Shown here: positions 23,809 to 32,089 of the stretch, piece by piece
Layout: each line of letters begins with the position of its first letter
Numbering within the stretch: the stretch's first letter is position 1
DNA from: Halanaerobium saccharolyticum
GTDB lineage: Bacteria; Bacillota; Halanaerobiia; Halanaerobiales; Halanaerobiaceae
Assembly: GCF_003053565.1 (NCBI RefSeq)
Contig: NZ_QAXS01000029.1
Location: 1 to 38,909, forward strand
Direction of reading: 5' to 3'
DNA length: 38,909 nt
Notes under the pieces: model-generated
Seen by the model: only the letters and a program-made list of their open reading frames with translations
Databases searched by the model: none
Told to the model about the DNA's origin: nothing
Made by a program: the position numbers and the translations under genes

Positions 23809-24744
23809 ATGAAAAAATTATTTTATCTATCAATAGCAGTACTTTTTATATTAATCAGCAGTTGTTCAGTTGGTGCAGAAGCTTTTACAGAAGATCATGC
23901 GGATTTTTCTATAGTTTATGATGAACTTAAAATTCCGCTAAAAACTTTCAGCATATTTGTGCTGCCCCGGGAAGAAATTGAAGTAAAAATAGCCGAAGAA
24001 GATAGAAACCAGCAGTATATAATTGAGCTTGGTGGCAAAAAATATGAGAGTGGGAGTTCTTTTAGTTGGAAAGCACATGGAAAAAGTGGCCATTATCCGG
24101 TTACAATTAGCAGAAAAAATGCTTCTGGAAAAAATTCTGAGATTAAATTAAATGTTTTTGTACTACACCCGTATTCAGAAAAAGAGGGTGAATATATACA
24201 CGGCTTTAAAATTGGTAATTATCCAGCAGATTCTTCAAAACCAAAAGGCTTCTTAAAAATTGAGAAATCAATACTGGATTTAAATTTAACTCCTCATTTT
24301 AAGGTCGAGCAGTTCTTAACAAATCAGAGTGATCAACTGCCTCAATTTATTGTGATTCAGGAGCCACTACTTTTAAAGTTGGAATATTTTTTAGCAGAGG
24401 TTAATAAGGCGGGTTATTCTGCCGAAACTTTTGGGATTGTAAGTTTTTATCGCTCACCTTATTTTAATAAAAAGATTGGTAATGGCACCCATTACAGCCG
24501 CCATCTTTTTGGTGATGCTGTTGATATATATATAGATAACAGGGGTAATGAGTGGATGGATGATCTAAATGGTGATGGCAAATTAGACATAAAAGATGCA
24601 GATGTTTTATTTGAAATAGCAAAGAAATTTGATCAGAAGGAGAAATATGCTGCTCTTCAGGGTGGTTTGAGCAGTTATCATGCTAATGGTGTGAGAGGTT
24701 CTTTTATTCATATTGATACCAGAGGAATTCATGTCACCTGGTAA
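23809..24744 (+). CDS. Exported M15-type (DUF882-like) peptidase with EF-hand-like insert
   Basis: This 311-residue exported protein resembles zinc D-Ala-D-Ala or murein endopeptidases of the M15_3/DUF882 group. A signal peptide ends near residue 24; ISSCSVGAEA could be read as a lipobox-like site or a type I site. The N-terminal half looks like a beta-rich domain. The C-terminal zinc site is visible as SRHLFGDAVD (Ser230, His232, Asp239) and FIHIDTRGIHVTW. Between these lies DLNGDGKLDIKDA (252 onward), a calcium-binding EF-hand/dockerin-type loop. It follows the L,D-transpeptidase gene by 40 bases, consistent with peptidoglycan remodelling. Confidence 0.82.
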   Translation: MKKLFYLSIAVLFILISSCSVGAEAFTEDHADFSIVYDELKIPLKTFSIFVLPREEIEVKIAEEDRNQQYIIELGGKKYESGSSFSWKAHGKSGHYPVTISRKNASGKNSEIKLNVFVLHPYSEKEGEYIHGFKIGNYPADSSKPKGFLKIEKSILDLNLTPHFKVEQFLTNQSDQLPQFIVIQEPLLLKLEYFLAEVNKAGYSAETFGIVSFYRSPYFNKKIGNGTHYSRHLFGDAVDIYIDNRGNEWMDDLNGDGKLDIKDADVLFEIAKKFDQKEKYAALQGGLSSYHANGVRGSFIHIDTRGIHVTW

Positions 24745-24805
24745 TTAAGTATAATATTTTTGGAAGCTTAATTAAATTTATCAAATTGGCTGGGAGGTTA
24801 TTAAG

Positions 24806-26305
24806 TTGTTAATTGGAGATATTGTTTCAAAAACAGCTGCAGAAAAGGGAGATAAAACAGCTGCAGTTCTTGATGACAAAAAAGTTACATATCAGGATTT
24901 AGAAAAGGAAAGTAATCAGCTGGCACACGGCCTGATCGATTTAGGGATAAAACCTGCAGATATGGTGAGCATTATGCTGCCCAATAGTATTGAGTTTTTA
25001 ACTGCTTATTTAGGGGTTATTAAGTCGGGAGCGACAATGGTTCCTTTAAATATCAGTTTTAAAAAGGCAGCTGTTGAATATATTTTGAATAATTCAGAAG
25101 CTAAGATTATTATCAGTTCAAAAAAGTTTCTGCCTTTAATTAAAGACTGTGATTTAGATCATCTGCAAAAAATAATTTTAGTCGATGGGGAAAAGTCTGA
25201 TGATTATCTGGCTTTATCTGAACTGGCAGACCAGCAAAGCACCCTGCCTGAATTAAAAGAGATTGACCAGGAATATACGGCGGCCTGTCTTTATACTTCG
25301 GGAACGACCGGTCAGCCTAAAGGAGCAATGCTGACTCATCACAATCTTATTTTCGATACCCAAAAAACAATTGAACATTTAAAAGTTGATGATAGTGACC
25401 GCTATATTTGTGTGCTGCCGATGTTCCATGCCTTTGCAGAAACTGTCTGTATGCTGATGCCCCTCTTTTTGGGTGCAGAAATAGTAATTGTAGATAGATT
25501 TTTACCGGAAAAAGTATTAAAAACCATTCAGGAAGAAAATGTAACATTTTTTGCCGGGGTACCGACAATGTATTCTGCTCTCTTAAATGTTAAAAATAAA
25601 GATGAATATGATCTTTCTCATTTGAATCTTTGTATTTCTGGTGGAGCAGCAATGCCCCAGCAGACAATGGAGGATTTTGAAGAAACATTTAATGTAAAAA
25701 TACTTGAAGGTAATGGACCAACTGAAACTTCTCCGGTTGCTTATGTGAATCCGGTTGATGGCGAAAGAAAGTCCGGTTCTGTTGGTTTACCAATTCCAGA
25801 AACAAAAGTTAAGATTGTAGACGAAAATGATAACGAGCTGGAGCGAGGGGAAATTGGTGAGATTGTTGTTCAGGGAGAACACGTAATGAAGGGCTATTTT
25901 AAAATGCCTGAGGCAACAGAAAAAACTCTGCGCGGCGGCTGGTTACACACTGGTGATTTAGGTAAAATGGATCAGGACGGATATGTTTATATTGTTGACC
26001 GCAAAAAAGATATGATTAATGTTGGAGGAATGAATGTTTATCCAAGAGAAATAGAAGAACAGTTATATAAACATCCTAAAATTAGAGAAGCGGCTGTAGT
26101 TGCAACCAAGGACGAATTAAGAGGGGAAATCCCCAAAGCAGTTATTGTCCTAAAGGAAGGCGAAACGGCTGATGAACGGGAGATAAAAAAATACTGTCAG
26201 CAGTATTTCGCTAATTATAAAGTTCCCAAACTAGTCGATTTTCTGGATGAATTACCAAAGAATGCAACCGGAAAGATTGATAAAAAATCATTAAGTGATC
26301 TTTAA
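24806..26305 (+). CDS. AMP-forming acyl-CoA ligase (long-chain fatty acid type)
   Basis: This is an adenylate-forming enzyme of the ANL superfamily that activates a carboxylic acid to acyl-AMP and then acyl-CoA. It has 499 residues. The P-loop is YTSGTTGQPKGAML, followed by GNGPTETSPV (motif A5), WLHTGDLGKMDQDGYVYIVD, and the C-terminal lysine motif PKNATGKIDKK. Its length and motifs fit medium- or long-chain fatty acyl-CoA ligases of the FadD/LcfB group. The start is TTG at 24806 with GGGAGG upstream. It stands alone before a terminator. A fatty or aromatic acid substrate cannot be chosen by eye. Confidence 0.87.
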   Translation: MLIGDIVSKTAAEKGDKTAAVLDDKKVTYQDLEKESNQLAHGLIDLGIKPADMVSIMLPNSIEFLTAYLGVIKSGATMVPLNISFKKAAVEYILNNSEAKIIISSKKFLPLIKDCDLDHLQKIILVDGEKSDDYLALSELADQQSTLPELKEIDQEYTAACLYTSGTTGQPKGAMLTHHNLIFDTQKTIEHLKVDDSDRYICVLPMFHAFAETVCMLMPLFLGAEIVIVDRFLPEKVLKTIQEENVTFFAGVPTMYSALLNVKNKDEYDLSHLNLCISGGAAMPQQTMEDFEETFNVKILEGNGPTETSPVAYVNPVDGERKSGSVGLPIPETKVKIVDENDNELERGEIGEIVVQGEHVMKGYFKMPEATEKTLRGGWLHTGDLGKMDQDGYVYIVDRKKDMINVGGMNVYPREIEEQLYKHPKIREAAVVATKDELRGEIPKAVIVLKEGETADEREIKKYCQQYFANYKVPKLVDFLDELPKNATGKIDKKSLSDL

Positions 26306-26314
26306 AGAGTAAAG

Positions 26315-26352
26315 CATCCCCTTCTTTTTTAAGGAGGGGGATTTTCTCTTTT
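26315..26352 (+). terminator. Intrinsic terminator after the acyl-CoA ligase gene
   Basis: ATCCCCTTCTT pairs imperfectly with AAGGAGGGGGAT, followed by TTTCTCTTTTT. Confidence 0.78.
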
Positions 26353-26401
26353 TATGTCCTTAGCTGATTAAATTAAAATATTTAAAGCGGAGGCGATTAA
26401 A

Positions 26402-27052
26402 ATGACAGTTGATTATGAAAAACTTCGCCTGGAAATGGTTAAAGAGCAGTTAGAAAAAAGAGGAATTAAAGATCAATCCGTACTTGAAGCCTTTAAAAAA
26501 GTTCCCCGCGAAAGGTTTATGCTGGATGAAAATAAGGAACTGGCCTATGCAGATGGTGCTCAAACAATTGAAGCAGGTCAAACCATCAGCCAGCCCTATA
26601 TTGTTGCTAAAATGCTGGAGGCACTTAATTTAAGCCAGGCAGATAGGGTTCTGGAAATTGGGACCGGTTCAGGTTATGCAGCAGCACTACTTGCTGAGAT
26701 TGCCGGAGAAGTTTATACTGTAGAGAGAATAGAGAAACTTGCAGTCAAAGCTAGAAATGTGCTTTCAAAATTAAATTATGAAAATGTCAGAGTTAAAACT
26801 GGTGACGGCACCCTTGGCTGGGAAGAATATGCTCCTTATGATGCAATTTTAGTTTCGGCAGCAGCTCCCTACCTGCCTGAAAAATTAAAAACACAGCTCA
26901 ATAAAAAAGGTCGGATAATAATTCCAATCGGGGAGCGGGGAGGTATTCAGCAGTTAAAGCTTTATACCAGAAGGTATAATGGGAATTTAAAAGAAGAAGA
27001 CTTAGAGTATGTTAGATTTGTACCTCTTTTAGGAGAAGACAGCTGGAGATAG
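26402..27052 (+). CDS. pcm: Protein-L-isoaspartate O-methyltransferase
   Basis: Pcm methylates L-isoaspartyl residues in damaged proteins using SAM, starting their repair. The 216-residue length is normal. Diagnostic segments are VPRERFMLDENKELAYADGA, the GQTISQPYIVAKMLEAL motif, the SAM site VLEIGTGSGYAAALLAEI, and the ending IIPIGERGGIQQLKLY. GGAGGCG precedes the ATG. It is probably transcribed alone or with the following symporter; no terminator is apparent in the 87-base gap. Confidence 0.92.
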   Translation: MTVDYEKLRLEMVKEQLEKRGIKDQSVLEAFKKVPRERFMLDENKELAYADGAQTIEAGQTISQPYIVAKMLEALNLSQADRVLEIGTGSGYAAALLAEIAGEVYTVERIEKLAVKARNVLSKLNYENVRVKTGDGTLGWEEYAPYDAILVSAAAPYLPEKLKTQLNKKGRIIIPIGERGGIQQLKLYTRRYNGNLKEEDLEYVRFVPLLGEDSWR

Positions 27053-27139
27053 GAACCTTAGCCAGTGATTAATCAATTTATCTCCAGCTGATTTGTACTA
27101 TAATATAATATAAAAAGTAGATAGGAGTGGAGTATTTTA

Positions 27140-28594
27140 ATGGCAGCAACAATAACATCTTTTTCAGTTTATTTAGTATTTTTGATGAGTATTGGAGTCT
27201 ATTTTTATAGGAAAACAGCAAATCTTGAAGATTATTTAATCGGTGGTCGGGCAATGGGCAGCTGGGTTACAGCTTTATCTGCTCAGGCCAGTGACATGAG
27301 CGGCTGGCTTTTAATGGGGCTGCCTGGAGCAGTTTATCTTGGCGGTTTAAGCCAGGCCTGGATAGCAGTTGGGCTTTTTGTTGGTACGGTCTTAAACTGG
27401 AAGTTTGTAGCAGCCCGTTTACGGGTTTACACAGAAAAGACTGATTCTATGACTTTACCTTCATTTTTTGAGGACCGCTTTGGTGACCGGACAGGTCTTT
27501 TAAGAATTATTTCAGCGTCAATAATTCTTTTGTTTTTTACAATTTATTCTGCTTCTGGTTTAGTTGCTTCCGGGAAACTTTTTGAGTCATTATTTAATAT
27601 TGAATATACGGCAGCAGTAATTTTTGGTGGGCTGGCCATAGTTTTATATACTTTTTTAGGAGGATTTATGGCAGTCTCCTGGACTGATTTCTTTCAGGGG
27701 ATTCTGATGTTTTTTGCAATTACAATTGTACCAGTGATTGCTTATGGTGAAATTGGAGGCATGAGTGAGATTATAGCGATGACCGCAGAAAATGGTGTTT
27801 CACTTTCTCTAATGCCGGAAGGCTTTACTATTACAGCAGTTATATCTGCACTTGCCTGGGGGCTTGGTTACTTTGGACAGCCACATATACTGGCGCGTTT
27901 TATGGGGATAGACACTATTAAAAAAGTTGCCCCGGCTCGAAAAATTGCGGTTATCTGGGTTGCAATTTCTTTAAGTGCAGCGGTACTGGTGGGAATTATT
28001 GCAGTACCAATGTTTCCAAATATAGTAGACAGTGAAAAAGTCTTTATTGAAATGATTGCTGCTATTTTTAATCCCTGGCTGGGAGGAATTTTATTAGCAG
28101 CTATTTTATCTGCAATTATGTCAACAATTGATTCACAACTTTTAGTTTCTTCATCAACCTTAACTGAGGATTTTTATAATAAAATTATTAAACGCGAGGC
28201 AAGTGAATTAGAAAAGATGTGGGTTGGAAGAGCTTTTGTAATAATAATTGCAGTTGTGGCCTTTATTCTTGCCTTAAACCCGGAAAATACAGTCCTAGAT
28301 CTTGTTGCTTATGCCTGGGCAGGACTGGGAGCTGCTTTTGGACCGGCAGTATTATTTTCACTTTTTTCAAAAAAGGCATCCTGGCAGTCAATTTTAGCAG
28401 GAATGATTACAGGCACGGTTACCTTAGTTATCTGGAAAGAAAGTGGTCTGGGTGCTCAATTATATGAGATTATTCCCGGCTTTTTTGTAAACATTATAGT
28501 AATCTTGGTAGTTAATAAATTTTATGCTCAGCAGGATGATGAAATATTAGCTGAGTATGAAGAGGTAGAAAAAATTTATCAGAGAGATATTTAA
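27140..28594 (+). CDS. putP: Sodium/proline symporter
   Basis: This is a member of the SSS (sodium:solute symporter) family, closest to PutP. The 484 residues form about thirteen membrane helices. SAQASDMSGWLLMGLPGAVYL covers the helix 2 sodium and substrate region, and FFTIYSASGLVASGKLFE and STIDSQLLVSSSTLTEDFY are characteristic of proline carriers. Proline is an osmoprotectant, so sodium-driven uptake would serve salt adaptation as well as nutrition; that use is inferred. GGAGTGGAG lies before the ATG. The xth gene begins 31 bases downstream, so the two probably share a transcript. Confidence 0.9.
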   Translation: MAATITSFSVYLVFLMSIGVYFYRKTANLEDYLIGGRAMGSWVTALSAQASDMSGWLLMGLPGAVYLGGLSQAWIAVGLFVGTVLNWKFVAARLRVYTEKTDSMTLPSFFEDRFGDRTGLLRIISASIILLFFTIYSASGLVASGKLFESLFNIEYTAAVIFGGLAIVLYTFLGGFMAVSWTDFFQGILMFFAITIVPVIAYGEIGGMSEIIAMTAENGVSLSLMPEGFTITAVISALAWGLGYFGQPHILARFMGIDTIKKVAPARKIAVIWVAISLSAAVLVGIIAVPMFPNIVDSEKVFIEMIAAIFNPWLGGILLAAILSAIMSTIDSQLLVSSSTLTEDFYNKIIKREASELEKMWVGRAFVIIIAVVAFILALNPENTVLDLVAYAWAGLGAAFGPAVLFSLFSKKASWQSILAGMITGTVTLVIWKESGLGAQLYEIIPGFFVNIIVILVVNKFYAQQDDEILAEYEEVEKIYQRDI

Positions 28595-28624
28595 CTCATA
28601 AATATAGAGAGAAAGGATGATAGG

Positions 28625-29392
28625 ATGCGAATTTATTCCTGGAATGTTAATGGAATAAGAGCAGTTAAAAGAAAAGGGTTTTTAGACTGGATTGACGAAG
28701 AACAGCCAGATATACTGGGGCTGCAGGAAATAAGAATTCAGGATCATCAGCTGAAAAATAAATTAAGGAATATAGATGATTATTATTCTTATTTTACCTT
28801 TGGTGAGAAAAAAGGCTACAGTGGGGTTGCCCTTTATACAAAAATAGAACCGATTGATGTCTGGCATGGACTTGGTATTAAGAGGTTTGACCGGGAAGGG
28901 AGAGTTATTGCAGCAGAATTTGAAGACTTTTATCTGCTTAATATTTATTTTCCCAATGGCAGAAGAAATAAAGAAAGACTCAACTATAAGCTTGATTTTT
29001 ATGATGCTGTTTTGGATTATATTGAGGATTTAAGAAATAACGGAAAAGAAGTTGTAGTTTGTGGTGACTATAATACAGCTCACCACCCGATAGATCTTCA
29101 TGATCCTGATTCAAATGAAAATACTTCCGGTTTTATGCCGATTGAAAGAGAGTGGCTTGATAAACTCGAAGATCATGGATATATAGATACCTACCGTCAT
29201 TTTCACCCTGAAGAAGAGACCTATTCCTGGTGGAGCTACAGAACCAGAGCCCGTGAGAGGAATGCCGGCTGGAGGATTGATTATCATTTCATTTCCGAAG
29301 GTCTGGAAGATAGATTGGAAAATGCAGATGTTTTAACTGATGTTATGGGATCAGATCACTGTCCCGTGACAATTACTCTGGATTTAGAATAA
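28625..29392 (+). CDS. xth: Exodeoxyribonuclease III
   Basis: This AP endonuclease and 3'-5' exonuclease acts in base-excision repair. The 255-residue protein opens with MRIYSWNVNGIRAV. It has LGLQEIRI with the metal-binding Glu, VVCGDYNTAHHPIDLHDP with the catalytic Asp and Asn, and ends with DVMGSDHCPVTITLDL with the Asp-His pair. WWSYRTRARERNAGWRIDY is the substrate-binding segment of the bacterial ExoA/Xth group. It ends in a terminator shared with the convergent transporter genes. Confidence 0.94.
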   Translation: MRIYSWNVNGIRAVKRKGFLDWIDEEQPDILGLQEIRIQDHQLKNKLRNIDDYYSYFTFGEKKGYSGVALYTKIEPIDVWHGLGIKRFDREGRVIAAEFEDFYLLNIYFPNGRRNKERLNYKLDFYDAVLDYIEDLRNNGKEVVVCGDYNTAHHPIDLHDPDSNENTSGFMPIEREWLDKLEDHGYIDTYRHFHPEEETYSWWSYRTRARERNAGWRIDYHFISEGLEDRLENADVLTDVMGSDHCPVTITLDLE

Positions 29393-29407
29393 ATAAGATT
29401 AAAGAAA

Positions 29408-29455
29408 AAAAGCAGCCCCACTTTAATTAAAAGCTGGAGGCTGCTCTTTTTTGTT
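29408..29455. terminator. Bidirectional intrinsic terminator between xth and the split MFS genes
   Basis: AGCAGCC pairs with GGCTGCT around a 21-base loop. Six Ts follow on the plus strand and seven on the minus strand. Confidence 0.85.
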
Positions 29456-29486
29456 TTATAAATTGATCTTTAGCTGTTTAAAACAT

Positions 29487-30095
29487 TTAATTAATTTCAG
29501 CTGTCTTTTTTCTGTCCTTATTTAAAAAGAAGACGGCAATTATAATTCCAAGAGCTGCAATAATTAGGGTTGGATAGAATACATATTGATAACTACCCAG
29601 TATATCTCTAATCTGACCGGAAAAGATATTTCCAATTACAGCGCCAACACCATAGGCAGTAAATAGATAGCCGTAATTTCTGCTGTAATTTTCTTTACCA
29701 AAAAAGTAAGAGGTAGCTGCAGGAGCAATAGCAAGCCATCCTCCCAGATTAAGCCAGAAAATGGAAAAAGAAATAAAGTAAAGAATTTGATTTGCAGAAT
29801 CGTTGATAATCATTAAAAAAGAAGCCAAAATTATCATTGAAAATGAGATTACAGCAGTCTTTTTTGGCTTGAATTTGTCAGTTAAAGCACCAAAAATTGG
29901 CCGACCAATACCATTGAAGATTGCAAATAAAGACACATAAATTGAAGCAGCAGTAGAATCCAGATTTATTAGTTCTTCTGCCACCGGGCCAGAGATTGCA
30001 ATAGCCATTAACCCAATAATTGTTCCGATAACAAAGGTGGTCCAGAGAGCATAAAAGCTTCTGCTTTTTAACATTTTTTTAGGTCCAATATTCAC
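29487..30095 (-). CDS. C-terminal half of a split OFA-type MFS transporter
   Basis: The 202 residues form six membrane helices matching the C-terminal half of an oxalate/formate-antiporter-family (OFA) major facilitator. The segment PKKMLKSRSFYALWTTFVIG is the usual start of helix 7 after the central loop. NGIGRPIFGALTDKFKPKK is the helix 8-9 loop repeat motif. The GTG start overlaps the stop of the N-terminal half (GTGA), and no strong ribosome binding site precedes it. Either translation is coupled and a two-chain carrier forms, or the gene is frameshifted. An extra A in the A7 run 16 bases upstream would restore one 12-helix protein. Confidence 0.78.
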   Translation of the reverse strand: MNIGPKKMLKSRSFYALWTTFVIGTIIGLMAIAISGPVAEELINLDSTAASIYVSLFAIFNGIGRPIFGALTDKFKPKKTAVISFSMIILASFLMIINDSANQILYFISFSIFWLNLGGWLAIAPAATSYFFGKENYSRNYGYLFTAYGVGAVIGNIFSGQIRDILGSYQYVFYPTLIIAALGIIIAVFFLNKDRKKTAEIN

Positions 30096-30712
30096 TCTTG
30101 ATTTAGCTTTATTTTTTTCTTTGAAATTGATTTTTTGCTTTCTGGAAATTTCAGCGGTAAAGCAAGTAAAGTAATAATTACTGCAAATAAAACACCTAAA
30201 ACCTTAAAAGTGCTAAAGGCTCCAAAATGTCTAATTAACCAGCTTGCTGCAGGTGCGGTTAAAAATGGTGATAAGCCAAAACCACCAAGAGTTAAACCGA
30301 CTGCCAGTCCTTCTTTATCAGGGAACCATTTAGCAGCTACTGCCATCGGCGCACCATAGGCAATACCAACTCCAGTACCTCCAATTACCCCATAAGTAAT
30401 AGTCAGGAGTGTAATTGAAGAGGTGAAGCCTGATAAAAACCAGCCGATAGAAATTAAGATACCACCTGCAATTGTCATTACTCGGGGGCCATATTTATCC
30501 ATGTAATTACCGGCAAAAGGCATTCCAAGGGCATAAAAAACTAAAAAGATCATATAAGGTAAGCCACTTTCAGTCGCACCAATATTAAAAGCTGTCTCAA
30601 TTGGTTTTCGAAAAATACTCCAGGAATAAATTGTTCCCATACACATAAAGATAATAAGTCCTAACGGAATATAGATCCACCTACTCTTGTTCTCAGTTAC
30701 TGAAGATGTCAT
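30092..30712 (-). CDS. N-terminal half of a split OFA-type MFS transporter
   Basis: The 206 residues with six membrane helices correspond to the N-terminal half of an OFA/YhjX-type major facilitator, proposed to move oxalate, formate or other small carboxylates. IPLGLIIFMCMGTIYSWSIF is the family's helix 1. AGNYMDKYGPR is the MFS loop 2-3 motif, and GVGIAYGAPMAVAAKWFPDK is strongly conserved in OFA. The reading frame ends in ISKKKIKLNQE after an A7 run, inside the central loop. The -1 frame from that run leads directly into the second half. The ATG has a good AGGGAGG site. Confidence 0.82.
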   Translation of the reverse strand: MTSSVTENKSRWIYIPLGLIIFMCMGTIYSWSIFRKPIETAFNIGATESGLPYMIFLVFYALGMPFAGNYMDKYGPRVMTIAGGILISIGWFLSGFTSSITLLTITYGVIGGTGVGIAYGAPMAVAAKWFPDKEGLAVGLTLGGFGLSPFLTAPAASWLIRHFGAFSTFKVLGVLFAVIITLLALPLKFPESKKSISKKKIKLNQE

Positions 30713-30826
30713 ATTTTTTAATTTCCTCCCTGTGATTAATTAACTTGATTTTCTAAGAATTTACAGTTAAGATATTATTATAAAATAAAAAAGTTAATAT
30801 AGTTAAAATAATCATAACAAAGGCAC

Positions 30827-30844
30827 TTAACTTTATCAAGTTAA
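30827..30844. promoter_or_regulatory. Candidate operator between divergent genes
   Basis: TTAACTT-TATC-AAGTTAA is a perfect 7-bp inverted repeat lying between the MFS (minus) and flavoprotein (plus) starts. It could be a site for a dimeric regulator. The sequence fits no consensus I am sure of. TATAAT-like -10 elements are present on both strands nearby. Confidence 0.3.
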
Positions 30845-30884
30845 ATCATTAAAATCTAAATATTTAAACTTCAGGGTGATCGAA

Positions 30885-32063
30885 TTGAAAAAAGACTTAA
30901 TAGTTATCGGTGCTGGCCCCGCTGGAAGTTCAGCGGCTTTTCTGGCTGCCAGAGCCGGGCTTGATGTTTTAATCTTAGAAAAAGAGAGCTGGCCCCGCTA
31001 TAAAGCCTGTGGTGGCGCATTATCTGCAAAGACAGTAGATATTCTATCAGAACATGATATTCAAATTGGACCAGAACTTATTAAGAATCAAATTAGTGAA
31101 TTCAAATTTTCTTTTCCAGGCAGAGAAGAATTTGGGCTTAATTATAAAAAAACACCGATTAAATTGATCAATAGGAAGACATTTGATGATTTTCTCTTAA
31201 AAAAAGCAGCTGCAGCAGGAGCTGAGTTTATTGATCAAATGGAAGTGCTCAGGGTAAAAGAAAATGGAAATGAGGTTCTAGTTGAAACTTTAACTGAGAA
31301 CTATACCTCTCAGTTTTTAGTTGCAGCTGATGGGGCTAATAGTAGAACAGCTAAATATTTGAATCGAGAGAAAAAAGGAATTATAAAAAATAAAGGGATA
31401 GCAATCGAAGCAGAAATTGAATATCAAAATTTAATCGATAATAATTTTAAAGATCAAATCTTAATTGACTTTAAACATTTAGATAATGGTTATGGCTGGG
31501 TTTTTCCAAAAAAAGATTTTCTGTCAATCGGACTTGGGATATTAAATTTTGAAAAAGTTGATCTTAATAAAATTCTGGCTGAATATCTCAGAGAGCTGAA
31601 TATTAGAATCAAAAAAGATGATTTTCTAGTTAAAGGTCATCCAATACCTGTTTATTCCGATCAGACAGAATTTAAAAGAGCCTCCAACAGAATATTTTTA
31701 GCTGGAGATGCTGCATATCTGGCAGATGCTTTTATTGGTGAAGGTATTTATTATTCCCTTGTTAGTGGTTTTGCAGCTGCAGAAACTATAGTTGATTATC
31801 TGGATAGTAATTCTGCGGAGCCTAATTATATTCCTGCTGAAAACTATGAATTTAAGCTCAAAAATAATATTTTTACAGAGCTCAAAGAAGCAGAAAAGAT
31901 AGCTCGTTTGTTTTATAATAACAAAAAAATTGTACAGCTTTTGCTGAAGAGTAGAAGAGATTTATTAATTATCTTTATGGATGCAGTGCAGGGATTAAAA
32001 AGTTATTCTGAACTGGGAAATCTTTTTAATTTTTTTAAGAATTTATTTAAAATCAAAATTTAA
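30885..32063 (+). CDS. Geranylgeranyl-reductase-family FAD oxidoreductase
   Basis: This flavoprotein of about 392 residues belongs to the geranylgeranyl/digeranylgeranyl-glycerophospholipid reductase family. FAD-binding VIGAGPAGSSAAFLAARAG is at the N-terminus. The PRYKACGGALSAKT segment (PxxxxCGGxl) is diagnostic, and FLAGDAAYLADAFIGEGIYY is the second FAD motif. These enzymes reduce isoprenoid chains; in bacteria the substrate may be a quinone tail, carotenoid or lipid. A TTG at 30885, 4 bases after AGGGTGAT, is the more likely start; a GTG 9 bases upstream overlaps that site. The lipid kinase gene begins 26 bases later, suggesting a joint lipid role. Confidence 0.83.
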   Translation: MKKDLIVIGAGPAGSSAAFLAARAGLDVLILEKESWPRYKACGGALSAKTVDILSEHDIQIGPELIKNQISEFKFSFPGREEFGLNYKKTPIKLINRKTFDDFLLKKAAAAGAEFIDQMEVLRVKENGNEVLVETLTENYTSQFLVAADGANSRTAKYLNREKKGIIKNKGIAIEAEIEYQNLIDNNFKDQILIDFKHLDNGYGWVFPKKDFLSIGLGILNFEKVDLNKILAEYLRELNIRIKKDDFLVKGHPIPVYSDQTEFKRASNRIFLAGDAAYLADAFIGEGIYYSLVSGFAAAETIVDYLDSNSAEPNYIPAENYEFKLKNNIFTELKEAEKIARLFYNNKKIVQLLLKSRRDLLIIFMDAVQGLKSYSELGNLFNFFKNLFKIKI

Positions 32064-32089
32064 AACTACAACAGTAAAGAGTTGATAAA

